NCBI GenBank assembly: GCA_022225965.2
Contig: JAKJXP020000036.1
Coordinates: forward strand, 186,001 to 250,000
DNA from: Diatrype stigma
Lineage: Eukaryota > Ascomycota > Sordariomycetes > Xylariales > Diatrypaceae
Direction: 5' to 3'
Length of the DNA stretch: 64,000 nucleotides
Under the pieces are notes generated by a model. It saw only the letters and a list, made by a program, of their open reading frames with translations, did no database searches and was not told the origin of the DNA. The translations under genes and the position numbers were made by a program. Positions 34,270-48,000 of this stretch are shown here, piece by piece (positions within the stretch are counted from its first letter, which is position 1; each line of letters begins with the position of its first letter).

Positions 34270-37200
34270 CTAACCGAATCGAATCCCGGCGCTCGGGTTC
34301 CATGTCCCACCGACACCGGTAGCAGGTGGAGGTGGTGGCCTGTTGGTATTATTGGATCCAAAGATCAGGTTCGGATTCAAATTTGGGTTCGGGTTCACTC
34401 CACCCCCTATTGGCGATGCCACCTGTTGTTGCCCCGGAGCGGGGACGGGAATGGGGCTAGCAGAAGGGGCCCCGCTACCACCACCGCCACTGCCTGCAAA
34501 CCGGATCCCCATTTCTGGATTCCACATGGTCTGCATGGGATTCGCACGTTGAGGCTGTTGGGGTTGCGGCGCCGCCATGGCCTCGTGTACGGAGACTGGT
34601 GCTGATGCTGCTGGTGCTGGTGGTGGCCATGACAAGTGGGACGAAGGAGGGGGAGGGCTGTGGACTGACGACCGCTGCTGGTGGTGCCGTCTGACTGGCG
34701 ATGCTCGCTGTGATTGTTGCTGTTGGGACGGCAAGGGCACAGCCGTTTGTATAGATGTTTGCATAGGCTCTCGTTGATTGCTACCGCCGAAGTACGCGTT
34801 CTGCGCGGATGCTACCGGTTGTGATTGTGGTTGTGCTTGATACCCTATTTCACCAGGGCCAGGTAGTCCACTCCAGACAACACCACCATCAGGCGGTAGT
34901 TGGGACTGTTGTGACTGCTGCTGCTGGACCAAGTTTAGGTTCTGTAACGGCGGCATATTCAGCTCATCCTCGAGTACGCGAGCCTCCTGCCTTCGCTCAG
35001 CGGCAAAGGCACGTGCGCTATCCCGGAAACCCCCCACAATACGACTCAAGTCATTATAGAACTTGCGCGCGACCTCAACGTTGCCAACGAGCTCTTTGTA
35101 TTTTAAGTAAGCGTTCTCGAGCTTCTGCAGGGCCTGCTCGCGCTCACGGTGGCCGCTTCCGCCCCCCGCGGCCCGCTTCTGCTGGGCCTCGAACTCGCGC
35201 TGCGCGCGTGCCAGGTCGCCCTGAAGCAGCTTCTCCTGCTCCTGGGCCTCGCGCGCCGCGAGCTCCAGCTCGGCTTCGTAGAGGCTATCGAGCCGCCGCT
35301 CGAAGAAGGCCTCGAAGTGCGCCGGCACGATGGCCGCCCCGACGGCGCTGGTGCGCTCCAACCGCGCCGCCTCCGCCAGGATGTCCGACTTGATGTCGTC
35401 GTTGCGAGCCTTTTCTCGCAGCGCGTCGGCTTTCCGCCGGCGGCGGCTTTCGAGCCGCGTCACCTCGTTGTATGCGCTTCTCAGCCGGTTTATGGCCGGT
35501 TTGAGGGACTCCGGGATCTCCATGCGTCGCGAGGAGGGTACGAAGTCCATGATGCCCCTATCGGGACCGGAAAGAATCGCGAGAGTGGGCTCGATACTAT
35601 AGAATTTCTCGCGCACAACGCCATCACTACTAGCGCTGGTCGCAAACCAACCTTCTGCCTCGGCGACCTGAGTCCAGAGCTTAGCGCCCTGTGTGGTTTC
35701 CGTTCGGCTCTCTGGCCGCGACCACCGATCTGTTCCGAACTTTCTTTGCAGCCGCAAATCTTCTTCCTCTTCGGCTTGGAGGATCTCCCTGCCTTCCTCA
35801 AAAACGGCCATATCAGCGGCGCGTAGTTTATCAATGTCCGCAAAACATCTCTGCAGCTTATGTATAGCGTCTGCTTGACGAATCTCTTCTGCGTGTTGTA
35901 TGAGAGTACCTGGGAGCCCCATTGGTTTCTCGAAAGCCTGAAATGAACCGGGTAGGTTGTATGATGAAAGTACTTCGTGTATCCTCTCGTTCAGACTCTC
36001 AAGCTCCCCGATGATGTTCTGGTTAACGAGGCGGTCGCGCCTTTCTTCGTAGATAGACACAGCAATATGAACAGCATAGGGAACAAGCTTTGTAAAGAGA
36101 GCAGGACCAAAGTCCCCCTTCTCCCCGAGATATTCAAGTGGTTTTGATACTTGAGGTGGCGTCCGAGGAGCTGCCATCGCAGCCCGATCGAGAATTTTAA
36201 GCTCGGACTTGGAGGGTTCAGGGTCTGCGTTTGTTAGCATGTCTGACTACACTGTGAAATCACGCTCTAATGGGGGGGAGGAGTATCCGACATACTGAGG
36301 TAGATCTTATCATTGTCCCTTTCTGCCCGCTTTAGATCCTCCTCAACTTTCTTCTTCAAACCGGTCAGATCATCCACAACCGACTTGCTAACATAACCAC
36401 CTCGGCTCTCCTTCAGTCCCTCGTTGACACATGCAACAGCATCTCGTAACCTCGCAACCTCCTCGCCATATTTACGTTTTTCCAAGCATTCGCAAGCCGC
36501 TCTATATTGGGCGGCGGCAGCGAAGTGGTGGTGTTTTGCGCTCATGTGGTGGATCCAGCTGCTGCTAATGGCTTCAGATCGCATGGCAGCCTCCCCCGCC
36601 AGGTTGTAGAAGTCGGATACTTTGGCAGCCAGCTTGGCGATAGAAGCATCCTTGTAGCCGTCCATAACGGCCTTCTGCCAGAAACACTCCTGGCCCTGGG
36701 CTAGCTGAAGCTGTATCAGAGACTCGAGCGTGTGCTCGTCCATATCTTCGGGTGGCGTCGTCCGCAGCTCGCGAATAATTTCGTTCTTCAGGTGCAATAG
36801 AACACCAGCCGACTGGCTGAAGTAGCTGGCTGCTGTCTTGAGCCCGTCTGTGTCGCTACGGTTGCTACCAATAGCCAACTGCGATAGAAGGGCGGCGAGG
36901 TTATAAAGGATGTTTGCGAGCTCGAACTGTAGATTATTGTGTACGATCGGCCGTTCGGTGTTATAGCCCAGTGAGGGATACCAGGTGAAGTCGGCGCCGA
37001 TCTAGCACGCAACAGCGATGGGCTCCGTTAGTTCGAGATTTCTTCAGTACTATCTGCATGTTTAGAGAGCAAAAGGGGATGTGTATCACGCGCGTACATC
37101 TATAGGAAATTTCCCGTTCATCCACACCAAATGTGCAGCATAAGCCTCCAAGTCTCTAATGCCACTGGGATGAGGCTCCCGCACGTTGACGGCGTTGCGC

Positions 37201-37343
37201 CGCAGCTCGTCGATGGCCTGGAGATCGTGACGGAACATATCGGGGTGCTGGTCATATTTCGTTGATATGTATTTTCGCACGGCCGATGACAGTGACAGCT
37301 GTGTCCCCTTGCGGAAGGGGACTGCGAGAATGTTATTTTGCAT
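34270..37343 (-). CDS. palA: PalA/Rim20, pH-signalling BRO1-domain scaffold
   Basis: Three exons: 37098-37343, 36296-37001 and 34270-36242, with introns of 96 and 53 nt. All phases agree; 974 aa. The N-terminus (ISTKYDQHPDMFR, NVREPHPSG) and the BRO1 body (ESLIQLQLAQGQECFWQKAV, SSWIHHMSAKHHHFAAAAQY) are near-diagnostic for PalA/Rim20. The BRO1 domain covers about 1-390, a coiled V-shaped LYPxL-binding region about 400-740, and a Pro/Gln-rich tail the rest. The tail has two WNPxxGIRF motifs, one at the extreme C-terminus. Known role: binds ESCRT-III Vps32/Snf7 and the YPxL motifs of PacC/Rim101, helping PalB cleave PacC at alkaline pH. Longer than the Aspergillus protein because of the low-complexity tail. 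Acts on endosomal or plasma-membrane ESCRT sites. Confidence 0.92.
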
Positions 37344-39222
37344 CGTGGTGGTCGTACGATGCTTGCAATCGTAATCGTAATCGTAGTCGTAGTTATAGTC
37401 GTAGTCGTAGTGATGAAGGTGATGGTGATGGTGATGGCGGGGTTATGAAGCGTTGGGCGCTTTCACTGTCACTGTTTACTTCGTAGTTTCTTCGCAGAAT
37501 GGGTGATGCAACGCGAGTGGACACTCTCTTTGAACTGATGCAAATGGCAGCAGTTGTCAAGTCTGCTCATAGTGGCAATCACGATGTTTCTACTTGTAGG
37601 TGCTTGTGTTATGCTAATGGTCTCGTTGGTGAATACCTGAGCAAGTAATTTGACATGGGCAAAAAATCGCCAGAAGGTAGTCGGGCGCCTTCAAATAAGT
37701 GTAGGTAGGTGCAATGACTTCATCCCGCCTGCCGCCTTCCTACGAGCTGCGCATTTCATACTAGTTAGGCTGTACAGTGTCTTACCGTGTGTCCTGGTGG
37801 GAAATGGACTAGAAATGTATGGAACGCGCAGGGGTATGGCCGCACGTAGAAACAGGCTGCACTGTTAACCTTTAATTATTAGCACGGTGTAACTATTGAA
37901 GTAACAGTTTCACCATTTCTTCGCGATATCTTATGGGCATTTATTTCGCTTTAATAATAATTCATGAGGGTGAGTACGCACACGAGAGTTTCAAGCCTGT
38001 TCGGACGGAGCGAGAATCTAAATTGTACAAGACCATTACATCGGAATATCGGATGGGATGATTCTATCGTAGGTGCCAAGAAGTTCAATGGGAAGCACTT
38101 GAATTCCGGCTAGCCTTCAACAGGGTTCCTGGTTGATCTCCAGTTACACAACCGCTGTTCAACGTCTTTGCTTCGACCAACGCAACACAACATAATGTAC
38201 GCGCACTTTCATCACCGTCGGGTCTGGGCCGTTGGTCTGTTTAGATCGTTTTCTCTGTTCATATAGCTTTTGTATATACACGTTTGTGTGCAACGGGTCT
38301 TTTTTCTCTCCTCGTCTCGAGCACTTCGATGCCGAGGAATGCGAGTGCCCGTCATACCAGGGGAACAAATACGTTCCCAGCACTTTCTAGTCCTCCAAGC
38401 TCGTTCAGAGATTGCCCTGACCTGTAAATCTTTTCAAACAGCAATAGAAAATAATAAAAAAGGGCAAAGGACAACACAACCCCTCCAAAACCAGACGTCT
38501 CGTCGCGCCGCCCCTGGTCTATGCACAGAACTCCCTCCCAAATGGTTGGTCCAGCTATGATATACAAATGGACGCCTGGACACTGGCATTCCGCTGTAAG
38601 ATATGCCAAGGATTTATCGAAAAAATGTGGACTGGATATGCTGATGCGATAAATATCGAACAAATAAAGTGTATCCATCGTCATAATGGCTTGCCATCAC
38701 TAGTAAACGCCGGGCTTGCCGATGGGAGCTGAAGTCGTTCTTGCCGAATACGACAGCAGCTCGTATGAAGAAGGTAAAAAGGGGGTTGTGGAATTCGGAA
38801 GAGTCGGGTATTATGCATTATTCATGGTCCTAGGCGTGTCGGCGCGGTCAACCAGCGCAGAGGATTCGGTGTAGATTTTGTTAGGAGTCACGGAAGACTA
38901 CCAGGCAATAGAATCGATAAACGCGAGAAATCTCGCGCTGCAAGAGTCGTATATGGTGGATGCGGATCAGTGGTAACTTGACCAGGAGGCCAGGTGTGTA
39001 TGTATGGCACCTAGGTTGCCAACCTCGAGCTGGAAGTTGATCTTCGCGAGAAGTATCGGGATTCGCAACTGCAACCAACCGCGCGCGATTGGGACAATTC
39101 GAAGAAAAATCGCCGCCCTTCTTTCCAACGCCAATATCGAGGATAGCAAGCCGGAAGATGATCACCTCGCGCAATCATCAGTGAACCTCGAGGGAACATC
39201 AATCATTTCAATCCACTAGGTT
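37344..39222. other. Intergenic region upstream of palA
   Basis: About 1.9 kb between palA and the GT31-like gene. Apart from the leader microsatellite, no gene, RNA or repeat is supported. Confidence 0.45.
37367..37437. repeat. Microsatellite in the palA leader/promoter
   Basis: Imperfect CGTAAT/CGTAGT hexamers run into GGTGAT repeats, beginning about 25 bases upstream of the palA start codon. Likely length-polymorphic; effect on expression unknown. Confidence 0.6.
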
Positions 39223-40872
39223 TCACGGGAGCCAAACAAGCTCAATCAAACCATCTGATGATGACATTGGCTCTCCACTAGGATCCGTCCACCTCCAGTC
39301 GTTCGCCTTGCGCACGTAGTATTGGGTCAGGGTGTTGTCCTCGGCTAAGACGGCGTCTTGGAGGTCCCAGCTAATCTTGCGGCCAGTTTTCAACAAGCTA
39401 GGCCGTTGAGGGTCAAACACATAATCCAAGTTCCACCCCTTATCTTGCGGCGCTGCGGCGAATGTCCGCTCCATTTGCCTCATGTTGAACTGGATGCCTT
39501 CTGGGTAGTGAGCAACGCTGTAGCCTGATGATATGACAAAGTCGTCGCTGGTCCGGAAGCGCATCAAAGTGCAATCCTCGCCACAGATGTGAGCGAGCTT
39601 GGTGTACAGCCAAGGATGGGCCAGGTGCCAGCCGCCACCCTTGAAGTGGTGGAGAGACATAGGCTGGATACCGGACTCGTAGAACCCGGACGGGTCACCA
39701 TACAAGTCGAGTTGATAGAGTCCCCGCAGGATGGATAACCTGGTATCGGTGTTCTCGTAGATGCACTTCCGCAGCAGGATGTCACCCTGTGGGCCCCATC
39801 CAGAGTTCGATTCTAAAACCTTCTCATCTGTCCTGCACGATTCGTAGTTGCGAGTAATCTGCTCGGCTAGCGGAACAGAAATGAAGACACCCGCACCACC
39901 AAACGCTTGGGAGCCGTGACGGTCAACATTGTTCACATCCTCGGAAAGTGTGCCGATGTATAGCAGCTCGCTAGGGTCGTAGTCCTGAAACTTCTGTGCG
40001 AGCGCATGGACGCTGGGGAAGAAGGTATCATCGTCACACGAGACCAACCACTTCTTATTGGGTCTCTCCGGGTGGTTGTACAGAGTCGGGATAAGCGTAA
40101 GGTAGCGAACGGCCATCTCCATCGACGAGTCAGAGTGATACACATCAGCGTCAATTCCGATGTCGCGCAGGACGGTGGTCGTATGCTGGATCTCTTCCTC
40201 CGTCGCATCCAGGAGAAGTAGAACAAGCTTTGCTCCGTTGGAATGACCCTTGCCATCCGTCATCCAGTATGACCATTCGTTGATCGGGGTCGTCTTCTCG
40301 CCGCTGAATCTCTTGAAAGTCGTCGATACACCAAACATGAAGTCGGAGAGATTGCCGGACACGGGGAACGGGGATTCGGGTACAGGAAGCTCAAGAGGTT
40401 CGAGGCACTGCTCGGAGCCCAAGGTGGTGGGGTTCTTCAGATCGTAGGCTCTGAAATGTGTTGGAAGGAATTCCTGGTCGAGTTTGGTAATCGATTTCCG
40501 GGGAATGGGCTGGCGGGAAATCTTGACGTATCGCTTCAGGTATTGGAAACCATCGTCCAGCTCAAACCTGTTCATCAACGACTCCATATGGCCGCCATCA
40601 ATGCTGCAGTTCATCTTGTGGTCCGTGACCACAGGCACATCCTTCTCGGACGTTGCTGAGCCATCAACCCCCATCGGCGCCTGGTAGACCCCCTCCTTCT
40701 GGTTGTGATGAGAGGCGGCATGCATGATCTGTGAGCCAACATTTTCTATCCTATCGGATTTCCACGTGATTGCGAGCAAGAACAGCAATGCGACAGCGAA
40801 GAGCACGCATCTTGAAAAGGAATTCCGCATGCTAAAGAATTTTTGATGCGACGAGGGCATTGTCGCTCCCAT
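39223..40872 (-). CDS. GT31-like (fringe/DUF604-type) Golgi glycosyltransferase
   Basis: Single exon, 549 aa, start ATG at 40872; a second Met at residue 5 is also possible. A short basic cytosolic tail is followed by a single hydrophobic anchor (about 22-37, CVLFAVALLFLLAITW), giving type II membrane topology typical of Golgi transferases. The catalytic part has the metal-binding DDD (280-282, in KKWLVSCDDDTFFPS), GGAGVFISVPLAEQI, WGPQGDILLRKC and SLHHFKGGGWH. These are the block order of the fringe-like glycosyltransferase 31 / DUF604 family, widespread in fungi. Probably transfers a sugar from a nucleotide donor onto secreted glycoproteins or glycolipids; donor and acceptor unknown. Confidence 0.85.
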   Translation of the reverse strand: MGATMPSSHQKFFSMRNSFSRCVLFAVALLFLLAITWKSDRIENVGSQIMHAASHHNQKEGVYQAPMGVDGSATSEKDVPVVTDHKMNCSIDGGHMESLMNRFELDDGFQYLKRYVKISRQPIPRKSITKLDQEFLPTHFRAYDLKNPTTLGSEQCLEPLELPVPESPFPVSGNLSDFMFGVSTTFKRFSGEKTTPINEWSYWMTDGKGHSNGAKLVLLLLDATEEEIQHTTTVLRDIGIDADVYHSDSSMEMAVRYLTLIPTLYNHPERPNKKWLVSCDDDTFFPSVHALAQKFQDYDPSELLYIGTLSEDVNNVDRHGSQAFGGAGVFISVPLAEQITRNYESCRTDEKVLESNSGWGPQGDILLRKCIYENTDTRLSILRGLYQLDLYGDPSGFYESGIQPMSLHHFKGGGWHLAHPWLYTKLAHICGEDCTLMRFRTSDDFVISSGYSVAHYPEGIQFNMRQMERTFAAAPQDKGWNLDYVFDPQRPSLLKTGRKISWDLQDAVLAEDNTLTQYYVRKANDWRWTDPSGEPMSSSDGLIELVWLP

Positions 40873-41583
40873 GGTCGCTTATAAGTAAGGGCGCTCCTAG
40901 CAGGTAACAAGGTAGGTGTAGAAGACTTAGATTCTCTTGATCGTAAGACGGGCCTCCGACGTCTCTTTAGGCTATAGCTACTACGTGTAGCCACTGGTTC
41001 GTTCCGTTGTCCACGATAGTCCAACGTGCTGTAGTATGTTAGGGATCGGGAGCAAGAGCTTCTACGTGCCCGGTGGTGCGACGTTGAGAGATCTCTTAGA
41101 GATCTTGAACAACATGTAACGAATGACACCTCACACAAAGCGAGGTAGAATGTTTTATGTTCTGTGTTCTGAAGGAGCAAAGAAAGGAAAAGGCTATAGG
41201 CTATATGGTCTGACGTCCGAGATCAAAGCCGTCGTCGACGTTCAGCAAGCGAACAGTAAGCAGCAGCAGCAAAGGTTGGTTGGTCTGCAAGCACAACGAC
41301 GGGAGTAGGTAATGGGGAGTAGAGGGGAAGAGAAGCAGAATTGGGAAATGACAAGATAAAGAAGGGATTAGATGATACAAGAGGGAACCGCTAGCCAGTT
41401 GCTTTTTACCTCGCACTACGACCTACTAGTTGCTACATGTAGTTACTTCCTGCCTACATACTGCCTGCTACCCTACACTACATACTACATACTCCCTACT
41501 AACAAGATGGGCAGCAGGACGGATGGGCATGTACTCCCCGTATCAGGTAGTACTCCAGTAGGTACAAACGTCAGACTGTGCCG

Positions 41584-41625
41584 TGCCTTGCCTTGCCTTG
41601 CCTACGTACGTACGTATGTATGTAC
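41584..41625. repeat. Compound microsatellite
   Basis: About three TGCCT/CCTTG pentamers followed directly by ACGT/ATGT tetramers. Confidence 0.6.
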
Positions 41626-44199
41626 ATTGAACGAACAGGGCAAAAGGAAGAGGGACTCTGAACCATCCGCCGTCGAATAGACCAACTGGGGAAGTGGAGC
41701 TGTAGATGAACAACTTACTTCGTACATTATACCACAACCCACAACCTACCACCACCCACACACCACCCACTCCCGCACCCACGGCGCCTGCAACTTTCAG
41801 AGATAGGCACTTAAGGGGAATGAACCAAGCCGGGGATATTGCAGGGGTGGCTAGAGGCCCTTGAAATGGTACAATCTCCGGCGTACCTCATACCACATTT
41901 TGACTACAGCACTATCTCAGTAGCGAGATTGTTCGAACGGTTGGCCGCTATGCAAGCTACTACTGGACGTAATGCTGGCTCGGTGCTATGCATGCAACTT
42001 GCAAGCACCAAGCCAGCAGCGATAAAGTTGTCGGGGGCCCTCTCATAAACTCCCATCCTGACATTCAATGCGACGCCCGGGCTGAACTATATGCAGACGG
42101 AAAAGGGGCACTGGTTTCTACTGCGCGTTACAACTTTGCTAGTGCCAGGGGGGCGTTAAAACGATTGGCAACTGACCATTCATGGCCGGCGGTGGCGTTC
42201 TTCTACTTTAGGCTCTTGAGTGGTCGAACGAGCACGCGAAAGTCAACTACATACATCCTACTGCCAAGTACTGCCATGCGAAATCGCTTAGCCTATGGGC
42301 CAGTAAGCCTATGTAGTACGTAGTTGCGTACTACCTCTGCCTCTATGGATGTACTAGTCTTTTCTGGAGCTCCTTTTCTGCTAGCCGGGTATACGTAATT
42401 GGCAGGTGAGATGCTTCATCGGTGTACCAAGTGACCAAGCAGTGTTTCTAACTTAGGAAAACTTGGTTACCTACTAAGTAGGTAGGTATTAGTTATGTCA
42501 ATTTACTATTAGCACTCCAGAACCTACCACCAAGCTACATATTTTATCTCGCCTATCCTTCATCGAGCTTCCTACTGGGCAACGCTGCAACAAACAGCGA
42601 AAGTGGTCTCTGTCTGAACATGTAGAGCATCGGACGGAACCGCTACTAGGTCGAGGTCGGTATTGACTACATCCTACTTCAAACGTGCTTCCGCTCCCGA
42701 TCTTAGCCTGGTAAAGGCCCAGGAAATAGCGCTCTCGACTATAACCAAATGCAATTTAGCCGGCATGTGGTTTCTTAGCTGGTGGGAATCCTTCTTGGGG
42801 CGGGACGCGACCGGCATCTTATGACGTGCTTCCTCATCCCGTTTCAGTGATTTCGAGCAGCCAGCACCAATGTTAAATATTAAGCGCCTGAGGTAACTAA
42901 CCACCTCCCTACATACATAGTAAGTTTATTTATCCTCAACCAGTATATAGTGCACTAGCGACTGGGTATCTACGTAGCGTTCAGTAGCAAAAGCATGGTA
43001 AAAGGGGTCAAGCGCAATGAAAGGTTGATAAATTGCGCCGATAAGAGAAATCCCTACGACCAAGCCGGCATTTAAATTATTTGACCCTGCATATAGTCGT
43101 GATCTGCTATACCTGGCTTTCTTTTTCCACGTCTAAGACGCAACGGCCTGCTGCGATTGACGGGTCCGATGTGACAAGCGGAAGATCCGACCCTCTTTTA
43201 TGGAAATGGTGGTGACGCGTACGGCCGAATAAGGCAGATAGTCGATGAGACGGCGTAGAAGCTAGCCCCAAGTAGGTATCAATGGTACCGATTCTCTGCC
43301 ATGTAGCGCCTACGAGCGTTCAAGTACTTCTTGTTTTTCTAACCTTTGCTTTTCGATTTCTGCATATTCTCAGAACTTGGCAGGGGATTATTCGGTTTAA
43401 GTCGTGGACTCTCAAGCCTAAAGCCTCAGCACGTTGTCGATCGTGACTATATTCGAGTTTAACGTCGATAAATTTGCCTCCGTCTCTATTTTATGTAGAG
43501 GCGGCAGAGTGGTGCCAATGCATGCTGAAACATTGGAGGACGTAGTTGCGAACAAGGACAGATCTAGCTCAGGAACCCTGCGGCCCCTTCTCCTTTGTTT
43601 CGAACCTTGGAAGGCCCGCCCACAAATGACGTCTGTCGGTTTGACATTCTGTCTCCGAATTGCCCTCCCATCAACTTTTAGCCCACTTCCTGAGACTTCC
43701 CGGTTTTACTCTGCCCAGAATCAAATCACATATTTAGTGTCCATGGCGTCCTCTCAACGCGTTGTCTTAGGTTTCGACTAATGGGTGTCCTTGTATACAT
43801 AGGTATATATAGTTGTCCCGTCGAAGTCAGCATCACCTGAGCGTGCATCTGAATCAGCGGTCGCAGACCATCACAATGGCATACAAGATAAGATGCCATG
43901 CCTGTGTAGAGTAGTAAAAGAAGAGATGGTATCGATCCATTGGGTAAATGTTAATCGCTTACATGGACATGCCGATTTTGATCTCGGTATCCATGTATTC
44001 CATCTAGGTCTCTACGCGCATATAGTTCTCCCGTGCCAACATGAGCTTATTAGCTTATTTCATGCCTATGTACTCAGCATCCGTTAGTGATTCCCAGACC
44101 TACCTACTTACCTACCTACATAGGTTACCTTAGGAGAGGATTGACGAGAGGGTTTCCACCGCAAATAGCAACACTACTGGAAGTATATACGTACATGCC

Positions 44200-44245
44200 A
44201 TATAGGTAACTATATAGGTAACTATATAGGTAACTATATAGGTAA
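44200..44245. repeat. 12-bp tandem repeat
   Basis: Nearly four copies of ATATAGGTAACT in perfect register. Confidence 0.75.
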
Positions 44246-44668
44246 ATGTTCCGAAACACTGACACGAGTATCGAGGGTGCAATATAAGCATAGTCAGTGC
44301 AGCTAACGTCGGTGGTTTCATGACTAATGCTATAGAATCAGCAGAATACCAGAATAATCTCAGCCACTGCCAGCTCTTCGATGCCATCTGTTCTAACCAG
44401 TGGTGTTCTAACCTTATTTTCGGTATCTCTTGGCAAATCTTCCCATTGCGCGCGTACACCATGTCGGCGGCACAAGTGACCGATAGCCGCTACCTACCCT
44501 CTTCGTACACCCTACGTACTACCAAGTAACCAAGTAGAAAATGATAAACGTGCCTACATACCTACGTGATGTTCAACAGGGGTAACAATGACCACAGCAA
44601 AGGGCCAGAAAACACTCCTTGCTTGCCTACATACGCACACACTTCAGTGAAGTACGTACGCAGCAGAC

Positions 44669-44700
44669 GGGCAAGCGGGCAGGCGGGCAGGCGGGCAGGG
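44669..44700. repeat. 8-bp minisatellite, GGGCAGGC
   Basis: Four copies, the first and last with one substitution each. A related 8-mer, GGCGGGCT, repeats about 2.7 times at 45062-45083. Confidence 0.7.
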
Positions 44701-45061
44701 TGCGACGATCAAGGACAGCCAACGGGACGGACAGCAGCCTGCCATGCTAGGCTGGCCCTCAGGTCAGATGATAGCTAACTACAGCGTTGCAACCAAAACC
44801 TGGGCAAATGGCGTCAACTGCGTGGAGGGTGGCCTAAGACTGATCTGCACGAGAGCATATGGGTTTTGGTAGGTTTTCTGGGCTGAGAGAAGCCCCGAAC
44901 TGCCCTGAACGTACAAATGCCCTGATGCCGTGTGGCCAAAAACAAAATACGAGAAGCCAAAGTTTCGACAGTGCGACCGAAGAAGAGACGGCAGGCGAAG
45001 GGCCGCCCGCCGTTGAGTCCTGCGCCACGGGGTTCCTGCCAAGGCCAGTTTGCAGCTTCCG

Positions 45062-45083
45062 GGCGGGCTGGCGGGCTGGCGGG
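45062..45083. repeat. 8-bp minisatellite, GGCGGGCT
   Basis: About 2.7 copies of an 8-mer differing at one position from the repeat at 44669-44700. Confidence 0.6.
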
Positions 45084-48000
45084 TTGGGCCACAAGCCGGC
45101 TGACAGCGCTACGATAGTAGGTACCTTAAGGACAAGCAGGTAAGATTGTATTTATTATATTAGGTACCTAAGTAAATACATTCTTATCAATTAAATACTT
45201 AAGCAATTACCTAAGGTACTGCTTATATCTACAAGCCTATCTCCATGTCGTGAGAATCGCCGCTTTTCTATATATAACAAATACCACGGAGGTGAAAGCA
45301 ATCGATGCGTGCATAGTCTTGCCTTTCTCCATAGGTACTTATGAAGCTACGTTGTGGTACACCAAATTTATCGATAAATCACCAACGTATAAACGTGGAC
45401 CCAGGAAGACACTTGGTAATACCAATTCTAGATCAAATCAAGGTTGTGGCAATCCCGGGTACACAGTCAACGCGGGTTTAGTCCAAAGCCCCGCCAGAAA
45501 GGATTTCAATAATCTCTACATAGCAATCTCTAGACTTCAGTTGCAAGGTTGCAAATCTCTCATCACTCCCTCACCATCCTGGTCTGGATATGGCATCCTA
45601 GCCTCAATATGACTTATACCCTTGCTCAATAGGTATATATTCTTGCTGCTCTTTTTCGAAACGGAAGACAAAATGTCCGTCTCATGGAATATCTGAATGT
45701 CTTCACTTCACGCGAGACACGTCTTGTGGTTCCCAAAGCATGTGCGGGGCATCGTGTACTCCCGAGGTCCTCCTCTGTGTGCATTCGTGCTAGCTACCTA
45801 TGTAGACTCGGTATTTGGGCGTGCGGTAGGGAGAATGGGTAGAAGCCCGAAGAATGAATAATCGAAAACTCACGCATCCTTTTGACACATGCCTCCTGAG
45901 GAACATAGTACATGCCCTACATGACGACAGCGCTAGCGACTAGCAACACCACCCAGTCCTCCTGCGATCCTTTTAAGATGGAAAGCCCCATCAGTCAGCC
46001 ATGCTGCCATGGGTGCTGCCATGGGCTGCATGGGGACGCCAGCGAGGGGGGGCCGGCGGAACCTCGAATGCCGCTAACGGCCCACCAAAGGGCATGGCAA
46101 CGATCGACGAGATCGTCAGCCGCACGGCGAGTCCTGCGTCGAATGACGATTACGCGTTTCTATACTAGTTAACCAGCTGCTAATACCGAAGGTCCTTCGT
46201 GGAATCGTGGGCACTCAGGCGCTAGGGACGTACAAGCAGACAAGGTAGTTGGTTAGTGGTCAACTATGTACGTACAAAAGTGTGCTTTTCGATCCGCACT
46301 CCCTTCTCTGTGCCTCTTCGACTCTTTAGGGGCTCGGGGGCTCCTATACCTACGTGTTACTAATCGGTCCACCCATGTACCAATCCGTCCTTCCTAGAAT
46401 GACTTGAATAAATACGTAGAAATGGGGAGGTTCGGTGTGGTCGGGACGGCGCCGTCGGAACGCCAACCAAAACTGCTGATCTGCGATGATCTCAGGCGAG
46501 CAGCTACCCAAGCGGTCCAAGTTGTTTCGCAAAATTATGGGTAGGGCTCGAGAACTTGAAACATGACGGTACATGTCCCGATGTCTCGATGTCTTTGCAC
46601 AAGCATCCGATTCCCAGATGTGTACGAATGAATATCCTACCACGCCTGCCTTGTGGTCTAGTTTCACGAATCACCAAACCAGCCTTTCCCTTTGGGTCGA
46701 ATGGAGGGAGCACGATATATGTATACAGCCATTTCCTGTCCTGATTGAGACTAGACTGGCTACCTTGCCTACATTGACAGCTTCTTGGTTCAGTGTCTTT
46801 TGTTTCCAATGGTGCCATGCTGTCTTCAAGTTCGATGAGATGGTGTTCCAGGAATTACGAAGTATGTATGTACGGCGAATGCGCCCTCAGTTCCCCCTCG
46901 AGCCCAATGCCAGGTATACCGTATTGTTCTCGTTCTCTTCATTCGGAGCTGAAAGCCAGTCGAAGCAAGCGCCTTCGGTGCACGATCAGCTAGCTCTAGT
47001 TGACTATGTTGTCGGAGCAGGGGAGGACATGTGTTCTCGCTCGCATGCACCTTTACTACCATGGTCGACAGGAGATAGATAAGGTTCCTCAGCTTCTTGA
47101 CATTCCCAGCCACAACAAACACCCGGCAAAACGGGAGATCTCATCTGCCACCGCAGCCGCCGCCGTCCCTTGACTCGCGTCGAGTACCTGTGGGCACTTG
47201 TCGCCCTCGGGTTGACCCCGCCATACGAGGACTGCGCAATCGTCTTCTACGTAACCCCAGCTCTCCATTTTTACCCGATTAGTCCATCGCCTTGCCCATA
47301 TTCCCATGCGATACTACGATTTATTACTACTACGTACTACTGCTACTGCTACTACAGCATTGAGGTGAAATACAGCGGGATAGGTAAACGATATATCTTG
47401 CTTAGGGCTGGCTGGCGCAAGTGTGGATATTCGTGCCTATATATAGGTAGTATTTAGTTAGGGTTGTCTACGCCGCAGCTGCTCGGCGTCCTCTACTACG
47501 CTTCTGTCTGACAATCCTGTCGGGATCCTACCTGCGATGGTCTCGGCCTCTTGAGATCTTGAGACTACCTAGAACGAGTCCTTCGGTCCTCGGAAGGTGG
47601 CTATGGCCCAAGAGATTTCATAATGCGGCTGCCCCCACACTCCGCACATGTTCTATCAACTTCAGACAGATCTAATATGGGAGGACACGCCTGCGACGCG
47701 CATGGGAAGCCGGCCTAGGTATGTCTTTCGACTTCGTTTCGAGGCCCGCGGCACAGTGAATCATTTAGCTCGTTTTCTTTAGGAAGACAAGCCAGCCACG
47801 GGACCATCCACAGGGCCTGTTTTCCTTGCTTTCTGCTACCCGACTCCTCCCACCCTATAGCGCGAAACGAATGCATGCGTTCGGGACAGTTCGTAGTCGA
47901 CGTTACGATAGCACCCGAGAATTGGCCATGAATGGTAGTAAATCACCCGAATGTAGGAAATGAGATGCTTTGACACTTACTGCCAGTACCTTATCACAGC

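Noticed and set aside
46573..47082. 169-codon plus-strand frame in the gene-poor region
   Set aside because: Composition and codon use unlike neighbouring genes; no domain, signal peptide or splice signals.
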